Shown: positions 47,011-56,826 of the stretch, one piece after another
How positions within the stretch are numbered: position 1 is the stretch's first letter
Layout: every line of letters starts with the position of its first letter
Assembly: GCA_016271365.2 (NCBI GenBank)
Contig: JADMNL010000028.1
Location: 100,908,001 to 100,972,000 of the forward strand
Direction of reading: 5' to 3'
Source of the DNA: Neoceratodus forsteri
Taxonomy: Eukaryota > Chordata > Ceratodontiformes > Ceratodontidae
Length of the DNA: 64,000 nucleotides
Notes under the pieces: generated by a model
The model's input: the letters and a program-made list of their open reading frames with translations, nothing else
The model's database searches: none
Told to the model about the DNA's origin: nothing
Translations under genes and position numbers: made by a program

Positions 47011-48990
47011 CTGGGAGGAGAAGAGAAGATTGTATCTCCTGGGAAGAGACAGGGGACGTGAGACAGCCAAGGACAGCAGTAGAGGATACCAGGGTTGTCT
47101 GGCCCAATCTGGAGCCACCAGCATCTCTGTGCAGGGTTGAGTTCTTATCTTGATCAGAACTCTGAACAGGAGAGGGAAAGTAGGAAGGCATAGAGTAACC
47201 TGCCCTTCCAGTTCAGAATGAACCTGAAGTGCTAGAAAAACAGCTCTGAGTTCCAACAGATTGATGTAGAGCAGAAATTCCTGAGGGGACCACAACCCCT
47301 GGGTGGAGAGGTCGCCCATGTGACCCCCCCATCCCAAGAGGGACACATCTGTAGTAAGGGCCAAGGAGTGAGATAGAGGGATGAAGGGCACCCCTTGTCT
47401 CAGATTGCTCTGATCCTGCCACCACTGAAGGGCCTGGATCAGGGGAACTGTCCCCAGGACTGGAGGTCTGCAGCAAAACAGAGGAAGCTGATGATTGTCT
47501 GGTGTTGCAAATAGATCTATTTCTGGAATGCCCCACTTGGAGAAAATGATCCTCAGAATGTGAGGATTCAAGGACCATTCGTGATGCCCCTGTGAAATCC
47601 TGCTCAGGGCATCTGCCAGCACATTGTCCTTCCCTGGAAGATAAACTGCTACCAGGGAAGTCTGAAGGGAATAGCCCAGAGACCAAATCTTCATGGCCGC
47701 TGTGCACAAGGCTGTGGACCAAGTGCCTCCCTGCTTGGTGATGTACCACATTGTGGTAGTGTTGTCCGCCCTGACTTGGACCACCTTGCCTCTGACTGAA
47801 TCCGAAAAGGTCTGAAGGGCTAGAAAAACTGCCCTGAGTTCCAGGAGGTTGATATGAAGAAGAGACTCCGAGGGGACCAGATCCCCTGAGCTGTTAGAAC
47901 TCCCAGGTGGGCTCCCCAGCCTAGGAGAGAAGCATCCATAGTCAGTACTACTGATGGAAGTTGAGGGAGAAATGGAACCCCTTGTCTGAGGTTGTTCTGG
48001 TCCAGCCACCACCGGACAGCCTGGACCAGAGTTCGGGCCACTGGAATCAGTTTGGTGAGAGAATCTGTTCTCTGTGACCAAAAGGACCTTAGATGGAACC
48101 GAATGTCCTGCATCTGAAATCTGGCTCCCTGAACCACTGCAGTGGAGGCTGCCATGTGGCCCAGGAGTTGGAGGAACTGTCTCGCTGGAAGAGAAACCTG
48201 AGGCCAAAAGGAGAAAGTGAGGTCTACTAAGGCCTTCACCCTTGCCAGAGGAAGGAAAGCTTTTGCTTGCGTAGTATCCAATTCCACCCCTATGAAGGTG
48301 AGAAGCTGTACTGGTTCGAGGACAGATTTTGGCAGATTGAGAAGAAACCCCAGGGAACTGAGCAAGTTCTGAGTGGTTTGCAGAGCTGACCTGACCTGGT
48401 CTGAAGACTGCCCTACTAGGAGCCAGTCGTCCAGATATGGAAAAATGGTGATACCCTGTCTTCTGAGGTAAGCCACCACTACTGCAAGGCACTTCGTTAA
48501 CACCCTTGGAGCTGATGTTAGGACAAAAGGCATGGCCTAGAACTGATAATGGCCTGAAGGCAACTCGAACCTGAGGTATTTTCTGTGGGAGCACCTTATA
48601 GGGATATGGAAGTAGGCATCCTTGAGATCCAGTGATGCTAGCCAATCTCCTGGCCTTAAAGAGGGAAGGATTATTCCCAGAGTTACCATTTTGAATTTGG
48701 GTTTTGAAATGTGTTTGTTCAGATACCTTAGATCCAGGACGTGTCGCCAATACCCCATTTTCTTTGGGGTGAGGAAGTACCTGGAGTGCAGGACTTTTCC
48801 CCTGTGTTGAGTAGGAACCTTCTCTCGGCTCTGAGAGCCAGGAGAGAGAAACCTCTGCCTCTAGGGCAAGGGTTTCTGAGACTGCAGTGCAGTGGAAAGA
48901 CTTAGCCCTCCTTTTGGGTACCTTTTGAAGCTGAGGCTGGTCCTGGCTTACTACTTCCAGGACCCACTTGCCTGAGGTGTAACAGACTTC
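46948..48990 (-). pseudogene. J reverse transcriptase and RNase H, with inserted RNase H patch
   Basis: RT motifs lie in 48758-48537 (LASLDLKDAYFHIPI) and 48533-47820 (MPFVLTSAPRVLTK and the intact catalytic IFPYLDDWLLVGQ). RNase H is in the 48750-46948 frame: LLELRAVFLALQTF (Glu), VRADNTTTMWYITKQ (Asp) and ADALSRISQGHHEW (Asp). In that frame the linker then contains a second, partial RNase H (LIQALQWWQDQSNLRQG to LRAVFLALQV) before continuing to LLKS. The gene therefore encodes one and a half RNase H domains. Confidence 0.84.
47221..47444 (-). repeat. RNase H patch in J, copied from an I-like element
   Basis: Nearly identical to 41293-41512 in element I, and clearly less similar to J's own RNase H at about 47810-48030. 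It interrupts the post-RNase H linker and keeps its frame. No ITR or target duplication surrounds it, so it is a copied patch rather than an insertion of an element. Confidence 0.82.
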
Positions 48991-49053
48991 CAGGCCTGAA
49001 AGTAGTAAGCCAGCCTGCCTCCTACTGGGATTGAGAGTTAACCGGCTGACACC

Positions 49054-50649
49054 TCAGGGTGTCTGCTTGGCAGGAGCCTTAGATTGGGAGGAAGAAGCAG
49101 CCCTGCTCATCCCCCTTCTGCCCCTCCCTCGGAAAAAACCCCTTTGTGGGTAAGATGAGGAGGCCTGGGCTTGGTGAAAAGGCCTGCCCCTGGACTGCTG
49201 CTTCTGAGGAGTGGCTTGCCTTTCCTTGGCCTGTGCACTCCTGTAAGTGGTTCTATATTCGTCCATTTTCTTCACGTAAGCCTCTGTCTGCTCCCCAAAC
49301 AGAGAGTTACCAACTACAGGAAAATCCATAGCCTTAGACTGTGTGTCCTGTGACAGGCTAGTACATCTGAGCCAAGCATGCCTTCTGAGAGACACAGATG
49401 TAGCCATGACTCTGGATGCCACATCACTGGAGTCGACAGCAGCGTGAAACTGTACTTTGGATGCCTCAATTCCATCAGCAGCCACTTCCTCCAGCTCCTT
49501 GGCTTGCTGTGGGGAGGCCTTTTTAGCCACTTCCAGAACCATATCCCACCTGGACTTCTGGTACCTGGCTGTATAAGCCATATAATTTGCTGCCTGAGTC
49601 CCAAAGAGGATGCCAAGTATAGTTTCTTGGTCATGGCATCGACTTTCCTGGAGTCCTTGTCTGGGGGGTGTGAAGCCAAAGGAATGTTTGCCCTGTCACA
49701 GGATGCAGCCTGCACTACCCCAACATGGCTGCTACGTGAATAAAGGAACTCCGCAGCTGAGCCTGATAACATGCATCTCCTGTCCATTCTTTTATCTACA
49801 GGAGGTAAAGAGTTAGGAGTCTGTAGAATCTTTTGTGTCCGTTTCCCCAAGGACTTGTGAAGGGGAACAGACAACCTTTTGGACTCTGGTATGGCCATCA
49901 TTTCCACAAAATCAGGCTCTTCTTCCTCCTCAGCAGCTTCAACCAAAGGTAGCTGGAGGGTTTCAGCCATCTTCTTGTAAAACAAGAAGTGAGAAGGGGA
50001 CTCAGAAAGCCTGGGAGGAGAGACATCAGAGGGTCTGTCTGGGGAGATGTCCGGTTCAACAGGCACATCCAGACCCCAACCGTCATCATCATCAATCGGG
50101 ATAGTCTTCATCTCCCTCCCACTCCTCAAAGAAAGCATCCGGATCGTAATCCGAAGGAGCCGGTTCCAACCGAACCGACCGCCTAAATGGCGGCACCGGT
50201 TCGGATGGAACCGGACTAAGCGATTGGACAATTCTAATCGCTTTGGCTATCTCGTCCACGGTTGGAGTAAGCGGTACTGGATCAAAACCAGTGGACTTTC
50301 ATTTCTTTTTTGACAGAACTGACCCCTCAGAGTCGGCTCTCCTTTTGCCCGAGGAGGTATCGCTTAGGTCAGTAGGCACCTCCTCAGGTTCGGCCATAAC
50401 TGAACCGGGCTGGTCATCCAGGTCTATGGACTTCTCGGCCTCCCTTTCCTTCAACCTACTCAGTCTTTTTTCTAGAGTGGGTTTAGGAAAGCTTTTGCAC
50501 ATTTGGCAGTCTGACTGGAGGTGGTCGAACCCCAGACAATAAACACAGACGAGGTGGGGGTCGGCCTTGGCAAATGCCTCCCCACACTCAGTACAGTGTT
50601 GAAAACCAGTGAGACTGGTTTTCTTTTTGGGTTTCTCAGACATGGCCAA
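49054..50649 (-). pseudogene. J gag-like ORF1, frameshifted
   Basis: It starts at 50649 or, more like its relatives, at the second Met (50643, MSEKPKKKTSLTGFQH). The Cys/His cluster reads CTECGEAF, CVYCLGFDH, DCQMCKSF. The next piece (50231-49314) has the acidic part (PVEPDISPDRPSDVSPPRLS). The tail domain in 49581-49054 reads MAYTARYQKSRWDMVLEVAK and SRVMATSVSLRRHAWLR, with the RG-rich end. It shares central sequence with C. Confidence 0.78.
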
Positions 50650-51033
50650 CCTACCAAAATTACCTTATAGAAGCGTTCAAGCCAGGTAATACCAACCGAT
50701 CGGTAACAACCATGTCACAGGTTTGGAAAAGAACCAAGAAAAAGCCCGGTTCTTTTGAAACCGACCGGTACCGGAACACCACTCTAAAATAATGAATTTA
50801 AAATTAGAAGGAAACACAAGGTCGGTTCCTAACCGGACTGACTGGGAAGAAACCAACAATTTCCATAAGTTATTTAAAATAAAATACAGTCACTACCTAT
50901 CTACCACACTACCTGTACCATAGACAGAGGCTGGAAATCCGAAAAAACAATAAAGAATAAGTTTTAAACCGAATGCTTTACTTTTACCGAACCGAGCAAA
51001 GGAATCTAGGGAGCGACTTCACTGTTAGGCGGA
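50650..51033 (-). promoter_or_regulatory. J 5' leader
   Basis: Non-coding; contains CGGTT/ACCGG words (for example accgaccggtaccgg near 50760) but fewer than in A. Position implies the 5' untranslated region. Confidence 0.42.
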
Positions 51034-51207
51034 GTAAAGAATCTGATTGTTGCACTGATAAGTACCACAGACAGAGGTTTGAAAACAGAGTTCCAGCTCA
51101 ATGTTCCATGCTTCTGCATGGAGTTAACTCTTTCCTCTCCGGGGCAGTTCAAGTGCTGGGGCTAACTGCATTATGTCTGAATACAGCAAGACTTCATGTT
51201 GTTTGAA
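51034..51207 (-). repeat. J right ITR
   Basis: Inverted copy of the left ITR, from aaagaatctgattg to cttcatgttgtttgaa. Confidence 0.86.
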
Positions 51208-51378
51208 GGTGTGGGTATCGCAACATAACCCGGATGTGCTATCCGTAGTGGAATCCTGGCTTTCCCCTAAGATATCAGATACAGCCGTCGTACTACCTGG
51301 CTATACCCTGTTTATGCAGGACCGCCTCTCAAAAAGACGGGGTGGCTGTGTCATATACACCAAGACACTTGTTAGTTG
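51208..51378 (+). pseudogene. Older LINE endonuclease, continuation
   Basis: Reads VWVSQHNPDVLSVVESWLSP, then VVLPGYTLFMQDRLSKRRGG and VIYTKTLVS before a stop. The ESWL, LPGY, QDR and RRGG words are typical of the first third of an APE-type LINE endonuclease. It joins 45256-45302 in frame. The rest of the LINE is not recognisable downstream. Confidence 0.75.
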
Positions 51379-52020
51379 ACTGGTGCCCACGTTTCATCAC
51401 CAACTGCACATTACAATATAAAAAAAAAGATACAAAAGGTACCCTTCATAGACTATAACAGCGCTCATCTCCACGCTCTTCCTAGCATCACGTCACAATT
51501 TTATTGAGCACTGGGGCGAAGCATGGGTGGCCCCAGAAACCGGGAAGTCCAAGGGACCCAGTGGGGCTAATTTTACGAGGGATAGCATTTTTTAAGGAAG
51601 GCATTATTTTACATATGGACTTTATCAATAGTAGCTCAAGGGGGTAAGGCACCGACCCAGCTGGTGCAACAGCGGAGACTGGTAATTCTCTTTAAGCGCT
51701 CCATATGCAACTTGAGCACCGTGATCCAGTTCTTGCCAGAGATGGTCAGCCCTAGATCTCGTTCCTACATCCCTTTATCCTTTGATGACAGGTTCAGGAA
51801 CTTATGTCCCACATTTTATTTTTAAAAGAATGAAGCTTGCTGTTCTTAATCTACTGTAGCTGAATAAAGAGCTTTCAGTCAGTATTTCTTGTCAAAATGT
51901 TAAGTAAAATGAACGTACAGTGAATCAGCTGACTGTAGAGGACAAAAAGAGGCATTCAACAGCCTCTGCCATTGAAAATGAACATTAGTTGGAGTTTGTA
52001 CTAAATCTGCAGTGCTGTAC
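51379..52020. other. Intron 2 of the TBC1D20-like gene, next to the exon
   Basis: No gene or repeat is recognised apart from a short A run near 51420. The gtacag at 52015-52020, read on the minus strand, is the donor site of the exon. Confidence 0.5.
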
Positions 52021-52206
52021 CTGGTCTGGAAGGCAGCTCACTGGTGTTAATGTTCAGAAGTCTGGGCCACACTTTGGACCGAATGTCATCAGTGAGAAGT
52101 CCCCCTTTGCTTATTGCCATCCGCCTTAGTGCAGCCACATCTGTGGGACTGCTGTTTAGCGCCTGATGAATTTCTTTCACTTTTCTCTGTCTTTTTGACT
52201 CATAAT
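52021..52206 (-). CDS. TBC1D20: TBC1D20 exon 2 (internal exon only)
   Basis: Encodes QRKVKEIHQALNSSPTDVAA, then MAISKGGLLTDDIRSKVWPR and LLNINTSELPSRP. It matches the second exon of TBC1D20, an ER-associated GTPase-activating protein for RAB1 (family knowledge); this part leads into the TBC domain. The acceptor tttgcctcccag ends at 52207 and the donor gtacag starts at 52020. The exon is 186 bp with phase 1 at both ends, so the first codon takes one base from exon 1. No stop or frameshift. Exon 1 should lie beyond 64000 or unrecognised in 52207-64000; exon 3 lies to the left of the window. Confidence 0.9.
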
Positions 52207-52389
52207 CTGGGAGGCAAACAAAAATGTAAATGACAGTTTCCACTTCTTAAAAAAAAAATAAATAAAAAATGGCCCAACACTTGTGTCTGTCTACTATATT
52301 TTACACTGTGTCTTTCATACAAGTTGTATTACAATATGTTTTCCTGAGACAAGCCAAAACAAATACTTCTGACATGACTGTTAAACAGA

Positions 52390-52570
52390 GCTAGAAAATA
52401 AGGAACAGTGATCTACATCAGATAACAGCATCAGTAACAGCCCTGGCTGATAATTATGTGCGACAGAGAAAAGATACTTTTTGAGATGGGATTTGAACAA
52501 GGGGAGTGCACAGAGAAACAGGACGATTGTTCCAGAAGAGTACAGCACAGGAGAATGCTGTGCCCCAGCT
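52390..52570 (-). pseudogene. L2-like LINE remnant, RT C-terminal end
   Basis: On the minus strand the words FWNNRPVSLCTP and, in the next frame, LFKSHLKKYLFSVAHN resemble the end of L2-type LINE reverse transcriptases. One frameshift separates them. The fragment is short and old. The family is a guess. Confidence 0.5.
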
Positions 52571-52675
52571 GTGGTAAGGCTTTGGCTGACGACATGAAGC
52601 CAACAGTAAGAGTGGAGGGGGCATGGGGGTGGGTGGTGGAAGAGAAGACAGAGACTTGGACAGAAAGGCCAGACC

Positions 52676-53253
52676 ATGGGGAGGTGATCCTGCTGCTATA
52701 TAGGTCACTGGTTAGACCACACCTGGAGTACTGCGTGCAGTTCTGGCATCCGTACCTGAAGAAGGATATTAGGTTACTGGAGGCGGTGCAATGCAGAGCA
52801 ACAAAAATTATCCAGGGGCTAGGGGACTTGCCCTATGAGAGTAGGCTGAGGGAGTTGAACATATACTCCCTGGAGGAGAGGAGGGATAGGGGGCACATGA
52901 TTGAAACCTTCAAGTACATGAAGGGAATAAATAAGGCGGGCACGGAGGGACTTTTTCAATTAAGGAGGGGGAAGGACACCAGAGGGCATAATCTGAGACT
53001 TGGGGGGAGAGGTTCAGGAGGGAAATGAGGAGACACTTTTTTTTTTTTAACGGAGAGGGTAGTGACAGGGTGGAATGCACTACCAGAGGAAGTGGTATTC
53101 TGTAAAACAGTGGGCTGCTTCAAAAGGGGATGGGACAGGGTAAGGGGAGGAAGGGAGGGACAGCTGCAGTATAAGTGCTGCTAGCTGCACAATCGAGCAG
53201 ACTTAATAGACCAAAAGGCCTTTATCTGCTGGCAAGTTTGTATGTTCGTATGA
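52676..53253 (+). mobile_element. CR1 LINE, 5'-truncated 3' end
   Basis: Only the RT C-terminal part and 3' end remain: SLVRPHLEYCVQFWHPYLKK, YSLEERRDRGHMIETFKYMK and the tail (ctggcaagtttgtatgttcgtatg). It is the same subfamily as 56827-59141 and different from 17307-22052. The frame is open to 53028. Confidence 0.82.
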
Positions 53254-54747
53254 AGGACAGCAGGTAAGAAAGCAGTGCACAGCAGTACAGGCTCCAAGTA
53301 ACAAAGTGGCAGCAAAAAAAAAAAAATGTATGGTGCAAAGTATTTATTTAAATATAGCAGGCTGGCAGTAGCCAGAGAGAATTAACACTAACACATTACA
53401 TGCGCTGGCGCTTTGCTATAGCTTATTAGATGGTGCCAGTAAAGCTCACCCTAAATACACAGTGATCAGCTGTTTTCTCCAACCAATGGATGTGAAAGCT
53501 CATAATCTGAAAAAAAGCTAACAGCAACACTGGGGTGTGTTGAACATATTAAACACACAAACAAGTAAACTTATTGCAAAGAATTCTTAGTGCAAAATAA
53601 CTAGAAAAAAAATGCTAAGTATGTACTTAATCTTATGTATGACAAAGCAAATTAAGTCACTGCTGATATTAATGCAGTTGAATCAAAAATAAACCCTAGA
53701 AAATGTAATAATATAGCTTTAAAATTAGCATCAACTATTTCCTCCGTACCAAGGCTCAAGTCTAATGTTAATATCGTTTGTTACTATTTCATCAATATTT
53801 CAAGCTGTGTTATACCACATAATCATATAACTGATTAGACAAATATTCGAAAATAAAATGCTGGCTAACAGGTTCCCATGACACAGAGGAAGTAGCACCC
53901 AAGTGCTGCAATCGACCCCACCAAAGCTCAAACTAGCACAGACCATGAAGGAACCAAGTTAGCCACATACACTTGCTTTATTACCGGACACTGAAGTATG
54001 AACAATGTTTTTTTTTTTGTGTTTGTTTTTTTTTCCCCCTTGTACACAGTTCTTGAGAAAGCAGTGTTTTGTTTTTAAATCTATTTTTGTTCCTACTTCC
54101 ATCTGGCCATGGTACCCCTCTTCTGGTCCTTGCTCCCCCTCATCCCAGCTCCATCACCCCGCTCTTTCTCAAGGCCTACATCCTTCCGATGGACTGCCGC
54201 GGCTTCCCCCTGCAGCAGGGCCATTGGGTGCCCAAAGTTCCTCAGGGCAATTTCATACTCCAGTTGACGATGGCAAAGCTGTCCTAGTCAGTTGGTGCAG
54301 AGCCTGGGGCGGGGGGTGGGGGCAAGAATCTTTATTCTGCCACAGATGGAGCTGCTTTTTTTTTCCCCTCAGATCTCCCAACCACAAAGGATGCCACAAC
54401 TCAAGGCTGTCATGATGTGAACAAGCACAGAATGCAGGCACATTGACAGTGTCCTCCGTTTCAGACTAGAGGTCCTGGCTGCACCTCCCACTGTGGTCAC
54501 ATAAAAAGTAGTATGAAAGTGGCACTACTTGTTCTCCCTCCCTTCTCGGAGGAAGGAAGGAAGCAAGCTTCCAGTGGGGGTGCTCTACCTTCCTCTCCTT
54601 GGCTGGCCTTCTGATGAGTCTGACTCGGGCGTACCCTAACTCAGGTTGCCAGCATTGTGAAAGACAGCGTGACTGCTGTGCCGACAGGTGGGTGGGAAAG
54701 CAGTGTTTAAATGTAAAATAGACACTAACACTATGATTTTCCAATAA
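53254..54747. other. Intron 1 sequence, no recognised gene
   Basis: Mostly AT-rich unique-looking sequence. A GC-richer part at about 54090-54300 has open frames on both strands (54005-54415 plus; a minus frame containing RQLEYEIALRNFGHPMALLQ), but I cannot link it to a known protein. Confidence 0.4.
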
Positions 54748-54960
54748 GAAAAAAATTACTTACCACAATAATCTTGTTTCTTCCAAGGGAGTCTTACAGT
54801 ATTCTGACTTATGCAGTTAGCCCTTCCAGAAGAACTGCCCCGGAGATGAAAGAGTTAAAAGCCTATATGCTAATAGTGGAACGTTCAATGGGCTCAAGCT
54901 CGGTTTTCAAACCACTGTCCTTGGTACATTCTACAGTATGTAACTGCCAGATTCTTACGA
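54748..54960 (-). repeat. F left ITR
   Basis: Aligns with the left ITRs of C and J (gccccggagatgaaagagtt, ctcaagctcggttttcaaac, ccagattcttacg). Its partner is outside the window. Confidence 0.8.
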
Positions 54961-55164
54961 GCAACTACAATAACAACAGCTAAGCTATTCTAAATAACTA
55001 TATAGAAACTAACAAGTCATAAATGACTAATCACTCTAAGAAGGGCATATAAAAAGACTCAAGTCACAGATGCCCAAGAGTAACCAACCCAGCTGCTCAA
55101 CAATATAAAAAGAACAGCTGGAGTGCAGTGCCCCCAGGTTCTGGTTGGGGAGGCAGGGTGGGAG

Positions 55165-55266
55165 GTCAGAATACAGTACGACTCCCTTGGAAGAAGCAAG
55201 ATTACTGTGGCAAGTAATTTTTTTCTTCAAACCCCAGGAAGTCTTACTGTATTCTGACTTGTGCAG
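55165..55266 (-). repeat. F internal complementary region (ICR)
   Basis: Complement of the left end to 55225, then ttcaaaccccagg from 55226. This predicts that F's unseen right end finishes cctggggtttgaa. Confidence 0.82.
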
Positions 55267-55455
55267 ACTACCAAGTAGTGCCCCTTGGAGGTGGGCACAG
55301 ACCCTTTCATTTTTATTTTTTATACTTGTAAATCCAAATGAGCAAACTGCCCGTTTTCATTGGAGACAAGTTTAAAACTAAAAAACACATAAAAAATAAA
55401 CAAACATAATACACACAAAACATTCAATCAATAAAATACAATACATAAAAATATG

Positions 55456-55609
55456 TCACGTTTCCAAAGATAGCCACTGTTTTAACCGTGTCTTAAAACC
55501 CTGACAGGAATTATTATTAACAACTTCTGAAGATTTCATGTGAACTTGAAAAGAACTATTCTGAACAATTTCTAACGGAATTCTATTAAAAAAACTAGGT
55601 GCCCTAAAT
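55456..55609 (-). pseudogene. LX RT, C-terminal end
   Basis: Reads RAPSFFNRIPLEIVQNSSFQ and ends FKTRLKQWLSLET at a stop (55456-55458). It joins the frame ending at 63024 without a break once G is removed. Confidence 0.72.
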
Positions 55610-55806
55610 GAAAAAATTACTCACCTTAGTAATGTTGTTTCTTCTAATGGAGTCTTGCTATATTATGACATATGCAGTGAGTCCCAACCTTCGAACTGCT
55701 CCGGAGGTGAAAGAGTTAACTTTCCATGTCATGCATGGAACGCTGAGCTCGAGCTCGGTTGAAACTCTGTCTGTTGTTCTTCAAACTCAAACTGTCAGAT
55801 CTTTAC
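55610..55806 (-). repeat. G left ITR
   Basis: Inverted match to 62853-63023, with palindrome gagctcgagctc at 55745-55756. Spacer 55807-56058 is non-coding. Confidence 0.86.
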
Positions 55807-56058
55807 GAGCTAAACTCACTGAGGTCCTGTGTGGAAGCTGTAAACCTACACTAGCCAACTGGCTACTAAACATAAGAACACATTTTTTGGTCCCAAAACA
55901 AAGACTCAAGTCAGGAGACCCAAAAAATGAAAAACACAACACCAAGCACCCCAAGAAAGGAGGGGTGAAAACAACAAGGTGGGCACCTACTGAGTGCCAA
56001 CACTGCACTGCCCACCCACATCCCAAAAACAGCGGTTCTGAGAGGGGCAGGCAGGGAG

Positions 56059-56150
56059 GTCATAATATAGCAAGACTCCATTAGAAGAAACAACATTACT
56101 AAGGTGAGTAATTTTTTCTTCAAACAACATGAAGTCTTGTATATGATATG
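56059..56150 (-). repeat. G internal complementary region (ICR), slightly rearranged
   Basis: The two end complements meet at 56118/56119. The outer right part (gtcttgtatatgatatg) is altered compared with other copies. Confidence 0.84.
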
Positions 56151-56822
56151 TCTGAACTACAAAGCAGTACCTCCATGGAGAGGGACAGAACCTACTTAGA
56201 AATAGGCTCTGAAGCACAAAGGTGTTAAACCGAGCATCACTCCTAGCCTGGATGTCCAGGGAGTAATGCTTGGTAAAGTGTGAACTGTTTTCCAGGTAGC
56301 TGCTTGACATATCTCTAAAATAGGGATGTCCCTGGCAGCAGCCAGGGAAGCAGCTGTACCTCTGGTAGAGTGAGCCCTCAGGCTTGAGGGGGAACCGTAC
56401 CCAGTTTTTCATAGCAAAATTGGATACAAGAGACAATCCACCTGGCAATGGATCTTTTAGTGGCAGGTTTCCCTTTACCAACCTCACCATAAGTGAGGAA
56501 CAGTTGGAGGGAGTCAAACCCTGTGACCCTTAGTACGCCTATATAGTAACTAAGGGCTCTCTTCACATCTAAGCTGTGCAGCCTCCTCTCAGCCAGAGGA
56601 GGAATGGTCAGCAGTACACTGGAAGAGATATGGATTGATTAAGGTGGAAATCTGAAACCACCTTAGGCAAAAACTTCCTATTAGTCCTGAGGACCACCTT
56701 ATCTCTATGAAAGGAGATAAAATCAGGCTCCACTGACAAAGCTTGCAATTCACTTATGCGTCTGGCAGAAGTGATGGCTACCAGAAACACAGTCTTCCAA
56801 GTCAAGTACTTAAGTTCTGCTG
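56151..56822 (-). pseudogene. G tyrosine recombinase, C-terminal part
   Basis: ITSARRISELQALSVEPDFI (first catalytic Arg) and VVLRTNRKFLPKVVSDFHLN lie in 56805-56608. ATKRSIARWIVSCI follows in 56566-56378. The HxxR and Tyr boxes (about 56250-56380) are in broken frames. Its N-terminal part is at 59142, across the CR1. Confidence 0.8.
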
Positions 56823-56826
56823 AAGA

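Larger units (their letters stand above)
45303..51207 (-). mobile_element. DIRS retrotransposon J, inserted in a LINE endonuclease frame
   Basis: Complete structure of 5.9 kb; begins gaaaaaattactcaccg and ends gttgtttgaa. It is closest to C in its ITR and gag. It is about 0.2 kb longer than A or E because it carries a patch of foreign RNase H sequence (47221-47444). The interrupted LINE codon closes exactly on removal, so no target bases were duplicated. Confidence 0.9.

Noticed and set aside
52456..53028. 190-codon frame as a host zinc-finger protein (CPSCGKAL word)
   Set aside because: From about 52676 the frame is the C-terminal end of a CR1 reverse transcriptase; the upstream part overlaps an antisense L2-like remnant.
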